Shown: positions 50,901-59,313 of the stretch, one piece after another
Position numbering within the stretch: position 1 is the first letter of the stretch
Layout: each line of letters starts with the position of its first letter
From: Candidatus Cetobacterium colombiensis
Lineage (GTDB): Bacteria > Fusobacteriota > Fusobacteriia > Fusobacteriales > Fusobacteriaceae
Reading direction: 5' to 3'
NCBI RefSeq assembly: GCF_033962415.1
Contig: NZ_JAVIKH010000002.1
Location: forward strand, 186,001 to 250,000
DNA length: 64,000 bases
Made by a program: the position numbers and the translations under genes
The notes under the pieces: generated by a model
The model's database searches: none
The model's input: only the letters and a program-made list of their open reading frames with translations
What the model was told of the DNA's origin: nothing

Positions 50901-52419
50901 AAAACAATATTAAATCATATATATCTTGAATTCTATAAGGACTAGGAAGTTTTGTTTTTAAATCTTCCCAAACTTTAGAAAAAGTTTCTTGATCCATTTC
51001 TTTTAGTTGATTGTATGCTTGGGATTTATATAAAATATCTTCTCCACATTTCTTTATTGCATTCAATACTTGATATTTTATTTTTTTATAATTTATATTA
51101 TTTATAGAAACAAGACTATAGTAATCTGCTAATAAATCTTTTTCTACACAATATTCAAATGTTAATATTTTTCTAATGATAGTTCCTAAATAACCTACAG
51201 ATAAATTTTTGCTAAACATCCCTACTCTCTCTCCTTCTACTTCAATAAAAGGTAAGAAAATATCTTGATAGTGATATTCTTGAACTGATTTTGTGAAAAA
51301 TAAAAAACTTGAGAAAATTGTTTTCTTTCTAATTTCTTTTTTTAAAAAGCTTTTATCCACTTGATATACAGCCCCTACATGTGGAAAAAGAGAAACTGTT
51401 AAATCTTCTGAATGACAAAAATTAACTATATTTTCTTCATAAACTTTGTTTGCTTTTATTTTTCTAATAAAATAATCTGCTTCAAATAATTCACTTGTTA
51501 AATTATCAACTTTAAATAACGCATTAAATACCTTATTATTATCTAATAATTTATTTTTAGTATCCATCGATAATTTGCCCAATAAATTTTCAAATTTGGT
51601 AGTTTTTACAAAACTCTTTATAAATCCATCATCTATTTGAGGTGAAATTTTCACATTACTTTCAATTAATAATGTACTACTATCTTTAATCACTTTACCT
51701 TTTTTTAATTCTTTTAAGAAAAATGTTAAATATTCATTTTTAAACTCTATAAAATATTGTTTTTCAATATCATCTAAATTTAATTTATCTAAAATTTTAT
51801 CATAATTAAAAAAATCTAAAAGATTTATAATTCCATCTCTATTTATTCCCACAGCATTCCAAGTACAAGTATATGGAATAAATCCTCTTTCCTTATCAAC
51901 CATAATACTTACAAATTGAGCTATCCCTCCACCTAAAGAATGACCTGTTATTGAAATTTTTTCTTTTGGTATTTTAAACTCATCATAAATCTTATTGAAA
52001 ACTTCTAATCCATCATAAAATTGAACTGGTTTTACACCTAATCCAATTTTTAAATCATTTTCTATAAAATCTTTATAAGCATCCTCTAATGGATATTTTT
52101 CACTTCCTCTATAAGATATTACATATTTATCGTGTTTAACATTTCTAAAAACTACACTATAGAATCCTGTTGAATCTTTCTCTAAATCAGAAGCTCTCTT
52201 GCTTTCAATATAAAATATCTCCCAATTTTGTAGAATATCTTTAAAAAAATTATAGAAAAGATGTCTCGTTGATGAATTTGAAAAATTAAATCCATCACTG
52301 TCTAATTTTTGTGGGTCGTTCTCTCTGTAAATTTGATCTAAATTTTTTTTATAATCTTCTTGAGAAAAATTACAATAAGAGAGTACACTAAGCAATAGGT
52401 AATCTTTAGCTCTTTGCAT
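50899..52419 (-). CDS. Intracellular class 3 lipase-like protein (Mbeg1/DUF2974 type)
   Basis: A 506-residue protein with no signal peptide. The nucleophile elbow is SITGHSLGGGIAQF (Ser161), preceded by KYVISYRGSEKYPLEDAYKDF, as in the Mbeg1-like/class 3 lipase group. The C-terminal half (about 250-500) has no domain I can name and is charged and helical. The family acts on lipids or is phage- or secretion-associated in some bacteria; here it lies in the dinG-pgpH-ybeY-dgkA operon, 19 bases after the DgkA-PAP2 gene. It could process membrane lipid in the cytoplasm or be exported by another system. Function is inference. Confidence 0.75.
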   Translation of the reverse strand: MQRAKDYLLLSVLSYCNFSQEDYKKNLDQIYRENDPQKLDSDGFNFSNSSTRHLFYNFFKDILQNWEIFYIESKRASDLEKDSTGFYSVVFRNVKHDKYVISYRGSEKYPLEDAYKDFIENDLKIGLGVKPVQFYDGLEVFNKIYDEFKIPKEKISITGHSLGGGIAQFVSIMVDKERGFIPYTCTWNAVGINRDGIINLLDFFNYDKILDKLNLDDIEKQYFIEFKNEYLTFFLKELKKGKVIKDSSTLLIESNVKISPQIDDGFIKSFVKTTKFENLLGKLSMDTKNKLLDNNKVFNALFKVDNLTSELFEADYFIRKIKANKVYEENIVNFCHSEDLTVSLFPHVGAVYQVDKSFLKKEIRKKTIFSSFLFFTKSVQEYHYQDIFLPFIEVEGERVGMFSKNLSVGYLGTIIRKILTFEYCVEKDLLADYYSLVSINNINYKKIKYQVLNAIKKCGEDILYKSQAYNQLKEMDQETFSKVWEDLKTKLPSPYRIQDIYDLILF

Positions 52420-52438
52420 TATATACCTCCTAAATAGT

Positions 52439-53152
52439 TTAAATTTTTAATAGGGATAAAAAAAGATATGTTACCCCCATTCCTAATGCTGCTCCTATTA
52501 ATGTTTCTAATACAGTATGTATTTTACCCTCTACCCTTGATTGTAAAACTAAAATCAAAAGAAATAGTGATAAATAAAAAACTCTAACATCATTAGTTAA
52601 GAAAAATATCCCCATAAAAAGAGCTCCACCAAGAGCACTATGACCACTTGGTATGCCTCCTCTTAAAGGAGTTCCTTTCTTAAAAAAACTTTTTATTCCA
52701 ATTACCAAAACTACTATAAAAACAATTATAAAAATTAAAACATTAGCATAAGACTCTTTTAATAAATCAAAAAAATTTTCAAATTGCCCAGCTATTCTTT
52801 TATGAAAAACTAAATAACCTACAATTAAAGCATTGGTAGCAGCTATAAATACCGCTCCTGCTCCAACATCTTTCGCTCTCTTTGCTAATAAATTATAATC
52901 TGGTGAAACTAAATCAACAAAACTTTCTATAGCTGTATTTAAAAGTTCTGCAGATAAAACAAGAGACATGCTAATTGATAAAACTATCAATTCCATTCTG
53001 CTAACACCTATAAAAACTGATATCATTAAAACTAAAATTGTGCAAAATGCATGAAACTTCATATTTCTTTCTGTTCTTATAGTTTCAATTATCCCCTCAA
53101 TTGCTACATTAAAACTTTGTGTTATATCTTGTTTAGTTTCCCTTCTCTTCAT
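52439..53152 (-). CDS. DgkA-PAP2 fusion: undecaprenol/diacylglycerol kinase with PAP2 phosphatase domain
   Basis: About 237 residues from the ATG at 53152 behind AGGGGGG; an upstream in-frame start at 53182 overlaps ybeY and lacks an RBS. The N-terminal 120 residues form a DgkA-type integral-membrane kinase: RNMKFHAFCTILVLM, then ELLNTAIESFVDLVSPDYNLLAKRAKD with the acidic active-site stretch. Residues from about 130 form a PAP2 phosphatase: GIPSGHSALGGALFMG and SRVEGKIHTVLETLIGA with the catalytic His residues. In Firmicutes DgkA (UdpK) follows ybeY, so the kinase probably acts on undecaprenol. A kinase fused to a phosphatase for the same lipid class could adjust the undecaprenyl phosphate pool. 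Confidence 0.88.
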   Translation of the reverse strand: MKRRETKQDITQSFNVAIEGIIETIRTERNMKFHAFCTILVLMISVFIGVSRMELIVLSISMSLVLSAELLNTAIESFVDLVSPDYNLLAKRAKDVGAGAVFIAATNALIVGYLVFHKRIAGQFENFFDLLKESYANVLIFIIVFIVVLVIGIKSFFKKGTPLRGGIPSGHSALGGALFMGIFFLTNDVRVFYLSLFLLILVLQSRVEGKIHTVLETLIGAALGMGVTYLFLSLLKI

Positions 53153-53162
53153 AAAAGCCCCC

Positions 53163-53627
53163 CTAGTCTCTTGTATGACCAAATTTCCCTAATATTTCTT
53201 CTTCTCTAGCTCTCATTTCTTTTTTATCTTCTTCTTCAATATGGTCATATCCTAAAAGATGAAGCATTCCATGTGTTAAAACATAGAAAAATTCTCTTCT
53301 AAAAGAATGATTATATTCATTACATTGCTCATCAACTCTATCTAAAGATATTATAATATCTCCTAATGTATCATAGGGGCCTATCATATAATCTTCTGTT
53401 TCATGATAAGCAAAAGATATTACATCTGTCGGTGAATCTTTGTCTCTAAAATCTCTATTTATTCTTTGAATTTCTTCGTTATCAACTAAGGCCACAGATA
53501 TATATACTGGTTTCTCTGATTGAAACTCATCATTTAACACTTCACATATATACTGCTTTACCTCTTCTTCATTTATATACTCATTATATCCTTCTACTTC
53601 TAAAGAAAAATCTAATACTACTTCCAT
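53163..53627 (-). CDS. ybeY: Endoribonuclease YbeY
   Basis: About 154 residues from the ATG at 53627, preceded by AAGGAG; a GTG two codons earlier falls in the RBS. The Zn site is the strict YbeY motif HGMLHLLGYDH near the C-terminus, and the NRDFRDKDSPTDVISFAYHE region (with RDKDSPTDVLSF-type signature) is diagnostic. YbeY takes part in 16S rRNA 3'-end maturation and ribosome quality control. It lies 5 bases after the pgpH stop and just before the DgkA-PAP2 fusion, the usual pgpH-ybeY-dgkA arrangement, but no phoH is present. Confidence 0.95.
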   Translation of the reverse strand: MEVVLDFSLEVEGYNEYINEEEVKQYICEVLNDEFQSEKPVYISVALVDNEEIQRINRDFRDKDSPTDVISFAYHETEDYMIGPYDTLGDIIISLDRVDEQCNEYNHSFRREFFYVLTHGMLHLLGYDHIEEEDKKEMRAREEEILGKFGHTRD

Positions 53628-53638
53628 AATCACTCCTT

Positions 53639-55708
53639 TTATTTTTGTCCTGGATATTTTATTCTTACGTGATGAATACTCATTAAAACTTTTGTAAATG
53701 TTTTAATTATAATTTCGATTTCTTTAAATGTCAATGCTGCTTCTGATAACTGATTATCTTCTATCTTCGAGTTTATTATTCTTCTTAACATATTTTCAAT
53801 AGTTATCGGTGTTTTTTCATCTAAAGATCTTACTGCAGCTTCTATTGAATCTGCTAACATTATTATTGCTGACTCTTTACTTCTTGGTATTGGTCCTCCA
53901 TATTTAAAATCTTCTTCTATTACTGTAGGATCCAATTGTTTCGCTTTATTATAAAAATAAGCTAACATTGTTGTTCCTTGGTGCTCAAACATTACATCCC
54001 TTATCTCTCTAGGAATTTTGTATTCTCTTCCTAGTTCATTACCATCTTTAGTGTGAGCAGTTATTATCAAAGTACTTAAAAATGGCGAAATTTTTGAATG
54101 AGGATTTTCTCCTCCTTCTTGATTTTCCACATAAAATTTAGGTCTTTTCATTTTTCCAATATCGTGATAATAAGATGCAACTCTTGCAAATATAGCATTT
54201 GCACCAATCGCTTCTGCTGCTGCTTCTGAAAGTGTTGCAACCATCATAGAGTGGTGGAATGTTCCAGGAGCTTTCATAGAAAGTAATTTTAATAACGGAT
54301 GGGACAAATCCCCTAGTTCTAGTAATCTAAACGTTGTTAATATATTAAATGTTCTTTCAAAATATGGTAAAACTGCAATTGCCAACATCCCAGACAATAA
54401 TCCTGAAACAACTATTTCACCACTTTGTAAAACAACTAAGTTTTGCTCTCTTCCTGTAAAATAAGTTAATAATAAATATAAAAAGAATTTAGTTACAGCT
54501 AATTTCATTCCCAAAGCTATTAACTCTTGTCTTGTAGTTACCTTTTCTATTAAATATGACCCCATTAAACAAACCAAGAAAGTTACAACAATAAATATTG
54601 GATCATACCCAACTATTGGAAATAAAAATGATAGTGCCATTAAAGAAGTTATAAATGCAAAATCCTTTGCAAATAAAATGGTCATTAAAAAATACATTGT
54701 TTCAAATGGAACAAAATATATATGATCTGGCTTTGTAAATCTATACGCTAAAAAACCTATTGTATATATTAAAAATAAACTTCTATAAATACTTTTATTC
54801 AATATATTCTTTTTAAATTTATTAGCTAATAACGGATAAAATATAACTGTTATTATAATTGTATATAAAAAATTTGCTAAAGAAAATCCTAAGCTCTTCT
54901 TATATGAATAAATTCCTACAGCTTCTAATAGTTTAGCTCTACTTTCAGTTATAATATCACCTTTTTTTACAAGTAATGTCCCTGCTTTAATATCTAAAAT
55001 TTGGTCATCTATTTGAGATATTTTTTCAGCTATAGAATTTTTAGTTTTTGTCTCATCGTATATATAATTTGCTGTTAAAAAGTTTTCCACAATTTTTTTA
55101 TCAAACTCTGGTAATTCTAAGAATAACTCATTATTTGGTGGTGATATAGTTAAAGTTCCTTTCTCTCTTATTATTCCTGTTGCATAAGCTTTTGTTAGAA
55201 ATCCTATAACTCTTTCTTTTGTTTCTAATAACTCTTTTTTATTTAATTGTGTTAACTCTGTTATTAACTTAGGTGGTAATTGTTTGCCTATTATATCTTC
55301 AACTTTATCTAGATAAAGTTTATTCTTTTTAAAATTTTTCTTTAATATTTCATCAAACAAATACTCTGCACCAGATATATATGCTGTTCCTGCTTGTGGT
55401 ACATATATATATTCTTTTTTCGAGCTTTCCATAAGATTTTTTATAATATCTTGCTTTTTGTCTCTATCATTAAAGAGAATACTTTTTGGTGAGTATATAT
55501 CATTTATAGCTACATCACCAATATTATATTTTTGTTTATTTACTATATAGCCACTTTTAGAACTAATAACTATAAACATTATCATTAAAATTAGGTAAAA
55601 AATCTTTTCTTTTAAATGATGGTCCTTAGTGTATAATTCAGCATCGTCTGAGTTTTTTTTATTTATTTTAAAAGTTAAACTTAGACCAAATAGCTCAATT
55701 TTTTTCAT
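53639..55708 (-). CDS. pgpH: PgpH-like 7TM-HD cyclic-di-AMP phosphodiesterase
   Basis: A 689-residue membrane protein. One N-terminal helix (about 37-52) is followed by a large extracytoplasmic 7TMR-HDED domain (to about 270). A seven-helix membrane block spans about 275-450. The cytoplasmic HD domain has the HHSMMVATLSEAAAEAIGA pair (His485/486), the catalytic YYHDIGKMKRPKFYVENQ (His515-Asp516), ISPFLSTLIITAHTKDG and FEHQGTTMLAYFY. This is the PgpH layout, enzymes that cleave c-di-AMP. It follows the DinG-like gene by 5 bases. The presence of a c-di-AMP phosphodiesterase implies c-di-AMP signalling; no cyclase is in the window. Confidence 0.93.
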   Translation of the reverse strand: MKKIELFGLSLTFKINKKNSDDAELYTKDHHLKEKIFYLILMIMFIVISSKSGYIVNKQKYNIGDVAINDIYSPKSILFNDRDKKQDIIKNLMESSKKEYIYVPQAGTAYISGAEYLFDEILKKNFKKNKLYLDKVEDIIGKQLPPKLITELTQLNKKELLETKERVIGFLTKAYATGIIREKGTLTISPPNNELFLELPEFDKKIVENFLTANYIYDETKTKNSIAEKISQIDDQILDIKAGTLLVKKGDIITESRAKLLEAVGIYSYKKSLGFSLANFLYTIIITVIFYPLLANKFKKNILNKSIYRSLFLIYTIGFLAYRFTKPDHIYFVPFETMYFLMTILFAKDFAFITSLMALSFLFPIVGYDPIFIVVTFLVCLMGSYLIEKVTTRQELIALGMKLAVTKFFLYLLLTYFTGREQNLVVLQSGEIVVSGLLSGMLAIAVLPYFERTFNILTTFRLLELGDLSHPLLKLLSMKAPGTFHHSMMVATLSEAAAEAIGANAIFARVASYYHDIGKMKRPKFYVENQEGGENPHSKISPFLSTLIITAHTKDGNELGREYKIPREIRDVMFEHQGTTMLAYFYNKAKQLDPTVIEEDFKYGGPIPRSKESAIIMLADSIEAAVRSLDEKTPITIENMLRRIINSKIEDNQLSEAALTFKEIEIIIKTFTKVLMSIHHVRIKYPGQK

Positions 55709-55713
55709 ATTAG

Positions 55714-58185
55714 TTACTCCTTTTGGGTTTTAGAAATATCTTTTAAGATATCAATTTTAGTAAGTATTTTTATATTCTTCGTAGGTATTGCTTCTTTGAA
55801 ATATTTTCCATAACTTTTTGTTATTATTCTATTATCTAATATTGTTATAATTCCTTTATCGCTTTTACTTCTTATTAATCTTCCTATACCTTGTTTAAAT
55901 TTTATTACAGATTCAGGTATTTGATATTCTACAAAGGCATTCTTATTTTGTTGAGTTATATTTTCAATTATTGCTTCAGTAATTGGGTCACTAGGAACCT
56001 TAAACGGAAGCTTTATTATAATAACTGAACTTAATTGATCACCTTTTATATCAACACCTTCCCAAAAAGAATCTGTTCCAAACAAAACTGGATTTTTAAT
56101 ATTTTTATACATATTTACAAGTTGAGTTCTCGGTGCTTGACCTTGTATAAGTAAATTTAATCCCGCCTCTTCCAATTCATCTTTTATCATATAATACATA
56201 TAATTTAAAGCACTATAAGAAGTAAATAGTATAAAACATTTCCCAGAAGTTTTCAATATTAAATTTTTTAAAAACTCTTTTATACTATCAATGAATTTTG
56301 GATCACTAGGGTTCAATAGATCCTTAGGCAAATAAACCTTCATTTGATTGTTATAATCAAAGGGTGAATGGATTACTTTTTCTAATGTCTTTTCTTTTAA
56401 ACCTATACTTTCTTTAAAATAACTAAAATCTTTTCCGATAGCTATAGTTGCAGAAGTAAATACCATTTGTTTTAAATTTGTATATAAATTTTTATCTAGT
56501 TCTCCATCTATTTTTAGGGGTGTTGCAACTAATTTTGAATTACTTTTTTTTCCATTTACTTCAGCCCAATATATAAATTTTTCATCATCTAAAGAATTTA
56601 TAAACTTTAAATTTTCAAAAAATCCATCTAATCTATCTATATACCTAGAAAAGTCACTTATATATCCTTCTTTATCTTCCAAATCTTTAATTTTACCTAA
56701 AATTGTTCTAACTTTCTTTAAATAAGATGATAAATCCACTATTAGCTCATCTTTTAAGTTATCCAATTGATTATAAAATACTGCTTTTTCAAATTCATTT
56801 TTTTTCAATCTATAAGTTATACTACTCATTTGTCCTTTAGAAAAAATTTCTATTAAAAAATTAAAATACGCCCTTCCTGAATTAAATAAATTTCTGTGTC
56901 TCAGTTTAATATCATTCTCTAAATCTAATTCAATTCCTTTTTTTCCGTCGTAGTCACAACTTTTTAAATAATTTATTAAAACATCTAAACTTCCAGTTCC
57001 TCTTTTTTTAGACTTTTCCATTGTATAAATTTGATTCATTGTTTTAGTAAAGCCATACTTTGAAATTTCATATGAAAAATAATCTCTCGCTACTTTTTCA
57101 ACATTATGTGCTTCATCAAAAACAACTAATTCATACTCTGGTAAAATTGAATATTCTGTATTAAATCCTATTTCCTTTCTTATTGCTAAATCAGAAAAAT
57201 ACATATGATGATTTGTTATTAAAATATCAGCTTTCTTTTTTTCATCTCTAGCTTTTAAAAAATAACATTCTGATTTAAATGGACATTTATTTCCTGCACA
57301 CATATCACTTTCACTTTGAAAATGTTCCCAAATAGAATAATCAACTTCAAAAGGTAGTTCTCCCTTGTCACCAGTTTCTGTTTTCCCACCCCATTTTAAA
57401 ACTTCTTTAAATTGAGACTTTTGACTTTGACTATATTCTTCAAAATCTACGACATCTCCTGTAGCAACATTATGTAGTTTTCTATTACACAAATAATTTC
57501 CTCTTCCTTTAACCAACATATAGTTAAAGTCTCCTTGGATAACTTTCTTAGCTATAGGAATATCCTTATTTAAAAGTTGTTCTTGTAAATTTATTGTATT
57601 CGTACTGATTACAACTCTTTTTTTATTTTTTATACTCCATTCAATAGCTGGAATTAAATATCCTAATGTTTTTCCAGTTCCAGTTCCAGCCTCCACTATA
57701 ACTTTAGTTTCTGTATTTAATCCTTTTTCAATAACTTCAGCCATTTCTAACTGCTCATTTCTATATTCAAATTCTTTAAAAACATTTGCTAAAAGACCAT
57801 TTTTTTCAAAATATGGTTTTATATCTATTTTTATATTTTTCTTTTGGATTAACTCAACAATTATATATATATCTGTAACTTCATTGTTGACTATATACGA
57901 GGCCCCATCTAATTTATTAGAATATATAGCTGCAATCTCTACATCTGGATCTGAAGGATATAAATGCCCAGAAGGATGATTATGAATGATTACTTCTCCT
58001 TTTCTCATAGCCTTTAAAATAGCAGGAACAGAATATCTGTTTCCTCTTGCTAAAACTTCTACATCTTCAACTAAACCATTTTCATCTGGAATTCCTCTAA
58101 AAAAAACCTCATTTCCATTAACATTTTCTATCTCTAGCTTCATTTTCTTTCTAGCTTCTAAAGATATTTTTTCCTCTATATTCAT
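55714..58185 (-). CDS. DinG-like Fe-S helicase with N-terminal JAMM/RadC-like domain
   Basis: An 823-residue protein with an unusual fusion. The N-terminal ~100 residues carry IIHNHPSGHLYPSDPD: His68, His70, Ser78 and Asp81 exactly fit the JAMM spacing HxH-x7-S-x2-D as in RadC. The rest is a superfamily 2 XPD/DinG helicase: Walker A EAGTGTGKT (167-173), VVISTNTINLQEQLL, Fe-S cysteines (a Cys in GNYLCNRK, then CAGNKCPFKSECYF), the DEAH box FDEAHNVEKVA, and C-terminal GTDSFWEGVDIKG and QGIGRLIRSKSDKG. B. subtilis DinG has an exonuclease domain here instead. It is first in the dinG-pgpH-ybeY-dgkA-lipase unit. Helicase identity is strong; JAMM function is inference. Confidence 0.9.
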   Translation of the reverse strand: MNIEEKISLEARKKMKLEIENVNGNEVFFRGIPDENGLVEDVEVLARGNRYSVPAILKAMRKGEVIIHNHPSGHLYPSDPDVEIAAIYSNKLDGASYIVNNEVTDIYIIVELIQKKNIKIDIKPYFEKNGLLANVFKEFEYRNEQLEMAEVIEKGLNTETKVIVEAGTGTGKTLGYLIPAIEWSIKNKKRVVISTNTINLQEQLLNKDIPIAKKVIQGDFNYMLVKGRGNYLCNRKLHNVATGDVVDFEEYSQSQKSQFKEVLKWGGKTETGDKGELPFEVDYSIWEHFQSESDMCAGNKCPFKSECYFLKARDEKKKADILITNHHMYFSDLAIRKEIGFNTEYSILPEYELVVFDEAHNVEKVARDYFSYEISKYGFTKTMNQIYTMEKSKKRGTGSLDVLINYLKSCDYDGKKGIELDLENDIKLRHRNLFNSGRAYFNFLIEIFSKGQMSSITYRLKKNEFEKAVFYNQLDNLKDELIVDLSSYLKKVRTILGKIKDLEDKEGYISDFSRYIDRLDGFFENLKFINSLDDEKFIYWAEVNGKKSNSKLVATPLKIDGELDKNLYTNLKQMVFTSATIAIGKDFSYFKESIGLKEKTLEKVIHSPFDYNNQMKVYLPKDLLNPSDPKFIDSIKEFLKNLILKTSGKCFILFTSYSALNYMYYMIKDELEEAGLNLLIQGQAPRTQLVNMYKNIKNPVLFGTDSFWEGVDIKGDQLSSVIIIKLPFKVPSDPITEAIIENITQQNKNAFVEYQIPESVIKFKQGIGRLIRSKSDKGIITILDNRIITKSYGKYFKEAIPTKNIKILTKIDILKDISKTQKE

Positions 58186-58380
58186 TTTTATCCTTTCTTT
58201 TTTTATATTCTATACTCTAATATAATACTCTTTTTTTGATAAAATATAAATTATTTTTTTATTATCTTCTTTTTTTGTTTCAAATATGTTAGAATAATAT
58301 AGGTCCATTGTGTAAATATTGTGTCTCTTTTTATGCTTACCTGTCAAATTGAAATACTTATACTGAGTATGATATTCATA

Positions 58381-58409
58381 TTGACATAAATCGTTATTTA
58401 TGTTAATAT
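58381..58409 (+). promoter_or_regulatory. Promoter of rpsT
   Basis: TTGACA (58381-58386), 17-base spacer, TAATAT (58404-58409), about 40 bases upstream of the TTG start. The remainder of the 58186-58450 gap is AT-rich with no further gene. Confidence 0.75.
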
Positions 58410-58450
58410 ATTATGAAAATTTCATTTAAAATTAAAGGGAGGTTTTTGAT

Positions 58451-58711
58451 TTGGCACATTCAAAATCAGCAAAAAAGAGAGTTATAATAGCAGAGAGAAA
58501 CAGAGAGAGAAATCAAGCTGTAAAATCTAGAGTAAAGACTATGCTTAAGAGAGTTTTAGTAGCAGTAGAAACTAAAGAGGTTGAGGCTGCGAAAGCTGCT
58601 TTATCTGTAGCTTACAAAGAGTTAGATAAAGCTGTAAGCAAAGGAATCATGAAAAAGAATACAGCTTCTAGAAGAAAAGCTAGATTAGCTGCAAAAGTTA
58701 ACGCTTTATAA
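58451..58711 (+). CDS. rpsT: 30S ribosomal protein S20 (TTG start)
   Basis: An 86-residue S20 protein. It begins AHSKSAKKRVIIAERNRERN, the standard S20 N-terminus, and is rich in Lys/Arg, all helical, ending RKARLAAKVNAL. No ATG precedes this segment; the start is TTG at 58451, 8 bases after GGGAGG. E. coli rpsT also begins with UUG, and its poor start is part of autoregulation, so this may be a conserved control feature. It is a single gene with its own promoter and a strong terminator before kdsC. Confidence 0.96.
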   Translation: MAHSKSAKKRVIIAERNRERNQAVKSRVKTMLKRVLVAVETKEVEAAKAALSVAYKELDKAVSKGIMKKNTASRRKARLAAKVNAL

Positions 58712-58723
58712 TCAATGCTATTT

Positions 58724-58760
58724 AAATAAAACTGGAGATATCTCCAGTTTTATTTTTATT
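58724..58760 (+). terminator. Terminator after rpsT
   Basis: Perfect palindrome, arms 58724-58739 and 58740-58755 (core AAAACTGGAGAT), followed by TTATTTTT. The kdsC RBS follows immediately. Confidence 0.88.
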
Positions 58761-58777
58761 TTTGGAGGAGGTTTTTT

Positions 58778-59284
58778 ATGATTAAACTTATCGTTCTAGA
58801 TGTTGATGGAACTCTAACTGATGGTAAACTTTATATATCTAATTCTGGAGATGAAATGAAGTCTTTTAATGTAAAAGATGGATTAGGAATAACCCAAGCT
58901 ATTAAACTTGGAAAAGAAATTGCCATTATTACAGGTAAAACATCAAAAATTGTTCATAGACGTTGCGAAGAACTTGGTATTAAAGAAATACACCAAGGAA
59001 TTAAAGATAAAATCTCAACTTTAGATTCTATTTTAGATAAATATAATCTATCATACGATAATATAGCTTATATGGGCGATGATTTGATTGATTTAGCTGT
59101 TATGAAAAGATGTAAGCTAGCTGGAGCCCCTAAAGACTCTGTAGACGAAATTCTTGCTATCTCTGACTTTATTTCAACTAAAAATGGTGGAGATGGAGCT
59201 GTTAGAGAATTTATAGAATTTATATTAAAAAAAGAAAATTTATGGGAAAATGTTATAAATAATTTTATGCCCACTGAACAATAA
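58778..59284 (+). CDS. kdsC: 3-deoxy-D-manno-octulosonate-8-phosphate phosphatase
   Basis: A 168-residue HAD-type phosphatase of the capless KdsC group. Motif I is VLDVDGTLTDGKLYI, followed by KSFNVKDGLGI (substrate loop), IAIITGKTSKIV (motif II), and AYMGDDLIDLAVM (motif IV), with the GG-containing C-terminal KNGGDGAVREF. It dephosphorylates Kdo 8-phosphate in lipopolysaccharide core synthesis, evidence for an LPS-type outer membrane. RBS GGAGGAGG. No other kds gene is nearby. It is followed by a terminator. Confidence 0.95.
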   Translation: MIKLIVLDVDGTLTDGKLYISNSGDEMKSFNVKDGLGITQAIKLGKEIAIITGKTSKIVHRRCEELGIKEIHQGIKDKISTLDSILDKYNLSYDNIAYMGDDLIDLAVMKRCKLAGAPKDSVDEILAISDFISTKNGGDGAVREFIEFILKKENLWENVINNFMPTEQ

Positions 59285-59286
59285 AA

Positions 59287-59313
59287 AAATAGCTGAATAT
59301 CAGCTATTTTTTT
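59287..59313. terminator. Bidirectional terminator between kdsC and the yibE/F-like gene
   Basis: AAATAGCTGA (59287-59296) and TCAGCTATTT (59300-59309) with loop ATA, T-run to 59313 on the plus strand and an A-run opposite. Confidence 0.85.
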
